Assembly: GCF_004770745.1 (NCBI RefSeq)
Contig: NZ_RQGD01000046.1
Location: 186,001-250,000, forward strand
Direction: 5' to 3'
From: Leptospira ognonensis
GTDB lineage: Bacteria > Spirochaetota > Leptospiria > Leptospirales > Leptospiraceae
Length of the DNA stretch: 64,000 bases
A model generated the notes under the pieces. The model ran no database searches. It was given only the letters and a program-made list of their open reading frames with translations, and was not told the DNA's origin. How positions within the stretch are numbered: the stretch's first letter is position 1; every line of letters begins with the position of its first letter. Positions 58,665 through 64,000 of this stretch are shown in pieces. Both the position numbers and the translations under genes were made by a program.

Positions 58665-59684
58665 TTACTTCTTTAAAAAATCAGCAATCGCTTCTCCTTC
58701 TTCGGGAGAGCTGATCATAAAATCACAGCCGATTAAAAATTCTTTGTTCATTGGTTTGATCGAACTGACAGTACCACGAAAAAATTTTTTACGCCCTTCC
58801 TTGTTGACGATATCAAAAATCAAAATAGCTTTCATAGAAAAGATACGTGTCGCCAAACGAGTAGGTGCATGTAAAAAACGAATAGAATTAGGCGTTACCT
58901 CTTCAACTGTACAGATTTCTCGAGATTCTTCAAAGATACCAGAGGAATGAACTTCCTTTACAATGGAAGACACGATCAACTTGAACGTGTTAAATGAATT
59001 TAAATCCAGTCTCGTCGTATGCATCGCGTGCACGTATCCGATCATTAGAAAATTTTTATACTTTATCGGTAGACAGATCTCTGATTTATATTTTTCGAAG
59101 TTTGGATTTGATTTTGCTATCGGAAGGTATTCCTTCAGGGGAATAAAATCTGGTTTTACTAGCTCAGGTTTTTCATAATTAGGAATGAATACAGGTTTAT
59201 TGTGTGCATTTAGAAGTCGCATCCGACTATTCTGTCTTTCATTGACATAAACTTCAAAAAAGTCGAACATGAAGTTTACCTTAGGTGCATTTTTTATAAT
59301 GAGTCCGATACGATCGTCTGTTAATGATTTAAAAATATCTGTTTGACTGATAATATTTGAAACTGTAAACTGATTACTTTCTTTGACCGCTAATATATCT
59401 CTGATAAAAATGCTCGAAGGTTTTAATATCGAATTACCAAATTCATCAACATTGACTTCCGTAAACGTTGCTAGAAAGAGATTTTCCTTACTCTTCATGG
59501 TGAGGCGTCTTTCGGTTGTATTTGCATTTACGCGCGGACTTCGCACGATCACTGAATTGATTTTGTTTTCAATGATTTTGACAGGTATGTCCTCTCCGTC
59601 CACTTCCATAAATACAGGAGTCAGTTTATAAAGGGAATCAATGAGCTTCTGGATGCTTCTAGGGTCTGTGATTTCTTTTTCCAT
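58665..59684 (-). CDS. DUF1577-like Leptospira protein
   Basis: 339 residues without signal peptide or membrane span. A beta-rich N-terminal domain (ENKINSVIVRSPRVNANTTE), a middle GAF-like or helical part, and a C-terminal domain (IFSMKAILIFDIVNKEGRKK). The layout resembles DUF1577, a domain I know mainly from Leptospira. A PilZ-like C-terminus was considered, but the RxxxR motif is not clear. Function unknown. Confidence 0.65.
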   Translation of the reverse strand: MEKEITDPRSIQKLIDSLYKLTPVFMEVDGEDIPVKIIENKINSVIVRSPRVNANTTERRLTMKSKENLFLATFTEVNVDEFGNSILKPSSIFIRDILAVKESNQFTVSNIISQTDIFKSLTDDRIGLIIKNAPKVNFMFDFFEVYVNERQNSRMRLLNAHNKPVFIPNYEKPELVKPDFIPLKEYLPIAKSNPNFEKYKSEICLPIKYKNFLMIGYVHAMHTTRLDLNSFNTFKLIVSSIVKEVHSSGIFEESREICTVEEVTPNSIRFLHAPTRLATRIFSMKAILIFDIVNKEGRKKFFRGTVSSIKPMNKEFLIGCDFMISSPEEGEAIADFLKK

Positions 59685-59869
59685 AAGAAAATGTGCCTTC
59701 CATTCATACGATACTTTCGTCCTAGAAGCAATCTATATTTCAAATGCTCGCCTTTCTTTCGTCGCTTGTAGGATGGTTCGATCACTTGACAAGCTGAGTT
59801 AAAACTAGATTCTACACCTTTGACGCCGATCCATACGCAAATTCGGCATTTTTGCGAGGTTATCATCAG

Positions 59870-60424
59870 ATGAGAAGAGTAGTTGCAGCAATCAATATGA
59901 CGCTAGATGGCTCATGTGATCATACAGCAGGCTTACCCGACCCCGACATACACAACCACTACAGAGAATTACTTAGCGAAGGTGGTAGCATTTTGTATGG
60001 CAGAATAACATACCAACTCATGGAGTATTGGCGGACTTTTTTGGAAAATCCTTCTGAAGAAAAATCGATGAATGATTTTGCGATCGCAATTGACAAAATT
60101 CCGAAGATTGTTTTTTCCCATACCTTGCGAAGTGTCGATTGGAAAAGTGCAAGTATAGCGAGCAAAGATTTACAAGAGACAGTATTAGAACTGAAAGCCC
60201 AACCAGGAAAAGATATATTCGTGGGCAGCCGAAGTTTAATTTTACAACTGATGAACCTCAGATTGATTGATGAATTCCAACTTTGTATTTTTCCAGTTGC
60301 TACCAAAAATAGTATGCCCTTATTTGCAGGCCTTGAAGTAAGGACTCTTTTGAAACTCGTCCAGACGAAAGTATTTGAGGGAGGTGCAGTGATTCTTTAT
60401 TATGAGCCAAAAAACGAATCATGA
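59870..60424 (+). CDS. DHFR-fold (RibD C-terminal-like) reductase
   Basis: 184 residues. RRVVAAINMTLDGSCDHTAG and ILYGRITYQLMEYWRTF are typical of the dihydrofolate-reductase-like family, with a late IDEFQLCIFPVA. It may be an NADPH-dependent reductase of a pterin or flavin precursor; the real substrate is unknown. ATG 59870 is preferred; GCGAGG lies upstream. An in-frame TTG at 59852 also exists. Confidence 0.83.
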   Translation: MRRVVAAINMTLDGSCDHTAGLPDPDIHNHYRELLSEGGSILYGRITYQLMEYWRTFLENPSEEKSMNDFAIAIDKIPKIVFSHTLRSVDWKSASIASKDLQETVLELKAQPGKDIFVGSRSLILQLMNLRLIDEFQLCIFPVATKNSMPLFAGLEVRTLLKLVQTKVFEGGAVILYYEPKNES

Positions 60425-60493
60425 GGAACAACAAAACTCATTTCAAAATGAAAGTTATTGAAAATAATTAGGTTCCGTTTGCTATTTGATCAA

Positions 60494-62320
60494 ATGCGGA
60501 AAAAAATTTACAAGTTTGGTCACAAAATTGCCATCATATGTGCCATGCTCCTGCATGAGTTTTGTTATTATAATCCATTTTGGTCCGAAGTACTGAAGGT
60601 AAATCCGGCAGCTATCAATTCAAATTTTTTACCCTTTCTCATGTTAACCCAAAATCCCGCAGCATCTTCGGGCGCAAGTAACGCAAATGAATCGGATGCG
60701 ACTGCCAATTCATCCTCATCATCCTCTTCGGAATCCTCTGCTCCGCAATCCTTGGGATTTTCCAGCCCTCAATTTAGAATGATCCCTGGTGTTTCTGTAA
60801 ACTATGTTCCCTCTGTTACGGGAACGGCCGATAGCTGGAGTCTCAGTCCCTCCTTACCCAATGGATTGACTTTTAACACGGCGGACGGTTCCATTTCGGG
60901 AACACCAGATACCGCCTATTTGACCTCAGGCTATCCGTCCACAACCTTCACCATCACGGCAACGAATTCGGCTGGATCGAAATCTGCAACCTTTCAACTT
61001 CAGGTATTGGCAAGCGGAGATAAAGTATGGACCGTTATAAACGGTGTTAGTGGGGGTGATACGACAGCGGGTACCAATAGCATGAAGTATGATGCCACTT
61101 GCAACTGCCTTTATATAGCGGGCGTTACAAGTACAAACTTGGACGGGCAAACGAGACCCAGTACAGGTAGCAATTCCTCTGGGTATCTTAGCAAGTATGA
61201 CTTGAATGGCAATCGAATTTGGACGAGATTGTTCGGGACGAGTGGTGCCGTGAATACATCTGTGGAAGGTTTGGTGACAGACAGCTCTGGCAATATCTAC
61301 CTCACAGGGGGAGCGGGTATAGGAAATTTTAACGGGATCAATATCACAGTTGCAAATAATTGGCCGTTTACTGCTGGTTATATCATTAAATATGATGCGA
61401 ATGGAAATGTCCTTTGGACAACAAGCTCTTCTCCATCGGTATTGCATTACTATAGCGGGATTGTGATCGCCAATAGCGGTAATGTAGTTGTGGCAGGAAC
61501 TGTTGTTGCTGGTAGTATTGATGGGATGACTGGTTCTTCTTCCTCCGACCAATCGGCCATCATCCAAGAATTCAATCCGAATACGGGTGCTAGGATTTCC
61601 GGTCAAATCATTCCAGGTTCTACTTCTCCGGCAAGAGGAACTGATGCCATGGGATTATCGAAAGATTCATCGGGAAATATCTATGCGTCGATTGCCACAA
61701 GGACTTCCACTCGCTGTGGTGATGATACCGTAAATTGGAGGCCAGCCCTCTTCCGGTTCAATTCAAGTTTAGGTTATATCAATTGTACCTTCATACCCAC
61801 GGGAGCTTACTCGTCCTTTGCTTTTGGGGCGACGACCACAACAGCCGGAGAGTCCTATTTGTCCGGGTATGTGAGTAATCCATCAACATTTGATTCTATT
61901 CCATCCATTGGATCAACTGATGGCTTTGTTACTAAATTTGACAATTCGGGAACAAAACAATGGACTCGCCGAATCGGAGTTTCTGGCGGTTTTACCTCCA
62001 TCCTTTCTGTCGAATATGAATCCGCAGAAGATATGTTATATTTTACTGGCATCACTGACGGAAATATCAATGGGATTGTTTTAGGTGGCACAAAAGATAT
62101 GTTCATTGCAAAGTATGATACCTCTGGCAATCAGGTATGGTTAAAGATCCAAGGCATGCAAGGTGACTCGTTAGGTGGAAATCTCGGTGATCGTACTTCT
62201 ATTGCGTTTGATGCAAGTAAGACGATGTATTCTTTTAGTAACACCAATGGTACGGTTAGTGGGATTACAAATCCTGCAAATCCAAATCGAGGGCTATTTT
62301 TGGTTCGAAACGTTCGATAA
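60494..62320 (+). CDS. Large exported Ig-like / beta-propeller (SBBP) protein
   Basis: About 608 residues. Near the N-terminus is a hydrophobic export segment (IAIICAMLLHEFC), perhaps a lipoprotein signal although Phe at -1 is atypical. A Ser-rich low-complexity linker (SSSSSSSESSAPQS) is followed by a putative Ig domain (FSSPQFRMIPGVSVNY; LPNGLTFNTADGSISGTP) and then repeats of the SBBP type such as GYLSKYDLNGNRIWTRLFG, GYIIKYDANGNVLWTT and MFIAKYDTSGNQVWLK. It is probably surface-exposed. ATG 60494 is the first before the signal; an in-frame TTG at 60458 is an alternative. Composition is richer in Ser/Gly/Thr than its neighbours. Confidence 0.85.
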   Translation: MRKKIYKFGHKIAIICAMLLHEFCYYNPFWSEVLKVNPAAINSNFLPFLMLTQNPAASSGASNANESDATANSSSSSSSESSAPQSLGFSSPQFRMIPGVSVNYVPSVTGTADSWSLSPSLPNGLTFNTADGSISGTPDTAYLTSGYPSTTFTITATNSAGSKSATFQLQVLASGDKVWTVINGVSGGDTTAGTNSMKYDATCNCLYIAGVTSTNLDGQTRPSTGSNSSGYLSKYDLNGNRIWTRLFGTSGAVNTSVEGLVTDSSGNIYLTGGAGIGNFNGINITVANNWPFTAGYIIKYDANGNVLWTTSSSPSVLHYYSGIVIANSGNVVVAGTVVAGSIDGMTGSSSSDQSAIIQEFNPNTGARISGQIIPGSTSPARGTDAMGLSKDSSGNIYASIATRTSTRCGDDTVNWRPALFRFNSSLGYINCTFIPTGAYSSFAFGATTTTAGESYLSGYVSNPSTFDSIPSIGSTDGFVTKFDNSGTKQWTRRIGVSGGFTSILSVEYESAEDMLYFTGITDGNINGIVLGGTKDMFIAKYDTSGNQVWLKIQGMQGDSLGGNLGDRTSIAFDASKTMYSFSNTNGTVSGITNPANPNRGLFLVRNVR

Positions 62321-62418
62321 TTTTTTAAAATCAGGTGTTTTCGTACTATTTTAGTTATTATTCTTGCTTGTACATATAACCACATTGGATACTGAAAATC
62401 TGTTCCGGAGAGTGTCAG

Positions 62419-62439
62419 ATGAAACGTAAACTAGGATGA
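62419..62439 (+). CDS. Possible 6-codon upstream ORF
   Basis: ATG AAA CGT AAA CTA GGA TGA, with GGAGAG about 6 bases upstream. Its TGA overlaps the kinase ATG (ATGA). The kinase ATG has no well-spaced ribosome site of its own, so coupling is conceivable. Evidence is thin. Confidence 0.3.
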   Translation: MKRKLG

Positions 62440-64000
62440 TTCTAACTGATCAAAAAACAATCCTACTTGTTGAAGATAATGCGGTCATAGCCCTGCAAGA
62501 AAAAAGGGAATTAGAAAAGTTCGGATATGCAGTGAAACACGTTTTAAACGGGGAGACCGCCATTGAGACGATACTAAACAACACATTTCACTTTGATCTC
62601 ATCCTTATGGACATTGATCTCGGATCTGGAATCGACGGAACAGAGGCTGCCGAAATAATATTAAAAATAAAAGACATTCCTGTTGTATTTTTATCTTCTC
62701 ACACGGATCCCGAATTGGTTGAGAAAACAGAAAAGATTACCTCTTATGGGTATGTAGTTAAAAATTCTGGCCCTGTTGTTCTTGATGCCTCCATCAAAAT
62801 GGCTTTCAAGCTCTATGAGGCAAAGAGGGAATTACTCAAATCCAAGGAAAAAGCCGAAGAAAGCCAAAGTTATATCAATGCATTACTGCTTTCAATTGAT
62901 GATACGATTGTCGCTCGAAATGATAAAAACGAAATCGAATTTTTTAATGATTCTTTTAGAGACATTACACTCAAACTCTTTCATAGAGAAGCTCATAAAG
63001 GATTAAATACTTTAGAATTGTTGCCTCTAGAAAATAAAAAATATTGGCAAAATGTTTTACAGAATATTCTGAAGGGAGAAAAGCATAGTGAAGAATTTGA
63101 ATGGAAATATTCAGATACGCATGTTCGTTATTATGAAATTTTCCTATTTCCCGTTTCCTTGGGAAATAAAATTATAGGTTCCCTTGAAATTACCCGCGAT
63201 ATCACTTCACGCAAAATTGCCGAATTTGAATTAATTGCCGCAAAAGAAAAAGCAGAAGTTAATGAATCAAGATTGATTGAGGCACAAACAGCAACCAAAG
63301 TTGGAAGTTGGCAAACAGATTTATCAAATTTAAAAGTAATCTGGTCAGAAGAAACATATCATATTTTTGAATTAAATTCCCAAACCTTTCAAGCATCACA
63401 CCAAGCATTTTTAGATTTTGTACACCCGGAAGATCGGGTTCAAGTTGACGAAGCATTTAAAAATTCCTTTAGCACAGAAGACTATAATTATATAGACCAC
63501 AGAGTGATTACTTCCTCAGGAAAAATAAAACATGTTGAGGAGCGTTGGCGCATTGTTAAAGACATGGAAAACAAACCAATCCTAGCCGTGGGAACCTGCC
63601 AGGATATTTCAGAACGAAAACAGGCTGAGGAACAAATTAAAAGACAGCTTTCTGAGAAACGTACTCTTCTGAAAGAAGTCCATCATCGCATAAAAAACAA
63701 TATCGCATCGATTGAGAGCTTACTCTCCTTGCAAGCACAGACAATAGAAAATGAAGAGGCCAAAAAGATATTGCAAGAATCGATTACAAGAATTCAGAGT
63801 ACGCGCATATTATATGAAAAATTATTGATTAACAAGGATTTTGTGGAAATATCAATTAAGAATTATGTGGATAGTTTGATCGATTCCTTGGTATCGGTTT
63901 TTCCTGAAAGCAAAAATATTGAAATTCACAAAAACATAGATGATTTTAATCTAAATTCAAAAAAGGTACTTCCAATCGGAATTATCATCAATGAACTTGT
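62436..64000 (+). CDS. Hybrid sensor kinase: REC-PAS-PAS-HisKA_2, truncated by window end
   Basis: The frame starts at ATG 62436 and is open to base 64000, so the C-terminal ATPase domain is outside. An N-terminal receiver (TILLVEDNAVIALQ; phospho-Asp59 in LILMDIDLGS), two PAS-type domains (the second near SWQTDLSNLKVIWSEETYHI and HPEDR), and a HisKA_2-type phosphoacceptor EVHHRIKNNIASIESLLSLQ (His416 or His417). No membrane segment, so it is a soluble kinase. The ligand is unknown. An in-frame TAA at 62427 excludes an earlier start. Confidence 0.9.
   Translation, partial: MILTDQKTILLVEDNAVIALQEKRELEKFGYAVKHVLNGETAIETILNNTFHFDLILMDIDLGSGIDGTEAAEIILKIKDIPVVFLSSHTDPELVEKTEKITSYGYVVKNSGPVVLDASIKMAFKLYEAKRELLKSKEKAEESQSYINALLLSIDDTIVARNDKNEIEFFNDSFRDITLKLFHREAHKGLNTLELLPLENKKYWQNVLQNILKGEKHSEEFEWKYSDTHVRYYEIFLFPVSLGNKIIGSLEITRDITSRKIAEFELIAAKEKAEVNESRLIEAQTATKVGSWQTDLSNLKVIWSEETYHIFELNSQTFQASHQAFLDFVHPEDRVQVDEAFKNSFSTEDYNYIDHRVITSSGKIKHVEERWRIVKDMENKPILAVGTCQDISERKQAEEQIKRQLSEKRTLLKEVHHRIKNNIASIESLLSLQAQTIENEEAKKILQESITRIQSTRILYEKLLINKDFVEISIKNYVDSLIDSLVSVFPESKNIEIHKNIDDFNLNSKKVLPIGIIINEL

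Noticed and set aside
58655..58671. Hairpin GAAGTA/TACTTC after the DUF4442 gene
   Set aside because: The stem is only 6 bp and AT-rich; too weak to call as a terminator.
60926..61606. A 226-codon minus-strand frame
   Set aside because: It lies wholly within the large beta-propeller gene and its Arg/Ser/Ile-rich product is typical of an antisense shadow.
1..64000. CRISPR arrays, insertion sequences, prophage, rRNA and tRNA genes
   Set aside because: No spaced direct repeats, transposase or integrase, phage structural genes, or tRNA cloverleaf/CCA pattern was found on either strand.

Overview
The window reads as chromosomal DNA of a Leptospira species, most likely of the saprophytic (L. biflexa-like) group. 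The evidence is roughly 40% GC by eye, a probable FcpA flagellar-coiling protein, a DUF1577-type protein, relaxed spirochaetal lipoboxes, free use of TTG and GTG starts, and dispersed housekeeping genes. Assignment is by family recognition only; no database search was possible. There is no transposon, prophage, CRISPR array, rRNA or tRNA that I can support.

Layout. 1-8154 (+): 3' part of valS, purD, an unknown gene, prfB, a GAF/AAA+/Fis regulator whose ATPase residues are lost, and a one-pass membrane protein with an OmpA-type domain. 8138-12439 (-): lepB, ftsI and a MAF-type glycosyltransferase. 12535-15790 (+): thrC, then a HATPase-like protein coupled to a tail-anchored membrane protein. 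15787-18598 (-): leuS preceded by an unlisted 59-residue zinc-ribbon gene. 18924-22162 (+): a YbbA/YbbP-like ABC exporter, followed by a convergent terminator and fcpA (-). 23357-25471 (+): a DnaC-like loader, folK and panB. 25479-27068 (-): a secreted TPR/zincin-like protein. 27174-30786 (+): an arsR-arsC-acr3 operon, then a porin preceded by four 11-bp-phased TGTAA repeats that resemble Pho boxes; a lipoprotein gene follows.

31313-34870 (-): ABC-F ATPase, rhodanese and DAHP synthase, with a small charged protein upstream. 34917-39147: YihY-like membrane protein, small unknowns, a lipoprotein, a TauE/SafE permease and an intact EAL phosphodiesterase. 39144-48339: an Acg-type nitroreductase divergent from a DsbA/FrnE-like protein, an orphan RND permease, a DUF2804 protein, a GMC oxidoreductase, an ankyrin protein and a Lys-rich secreted peptide. 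48421-53251 (-): the classical rpmH-rnpA-yidD-yidC-jag-mnmE cluster, in which rnpA has no ATG, GTG or TTG start and overlaps rpmH. 53395-64000: lipoproteins, a Cys/Trp-rich secreted unknown, a GH13 glucosidase, a DUF4442 protein, a DUF1577-like protein, a DHFR-fold protein, a large Ig/beta-propeller surface protein, and a hybrid REC-PAS-PAS-HisKA_2 kinase cut by the window end.

The best functional story is arsenic and phosphate. Arsenate is a phosphate analogue, and here a complete arsenate reduction and efflux operon is followed directly by an outer-membrane porin whose promoter carries Pho-box-like repeats. The best leads for something new are the degenerate enhancer-binding protein, the non-canonical rnpA start, the HATPase plus tail-anchored protein pair, and the secreted HEXXH protein.
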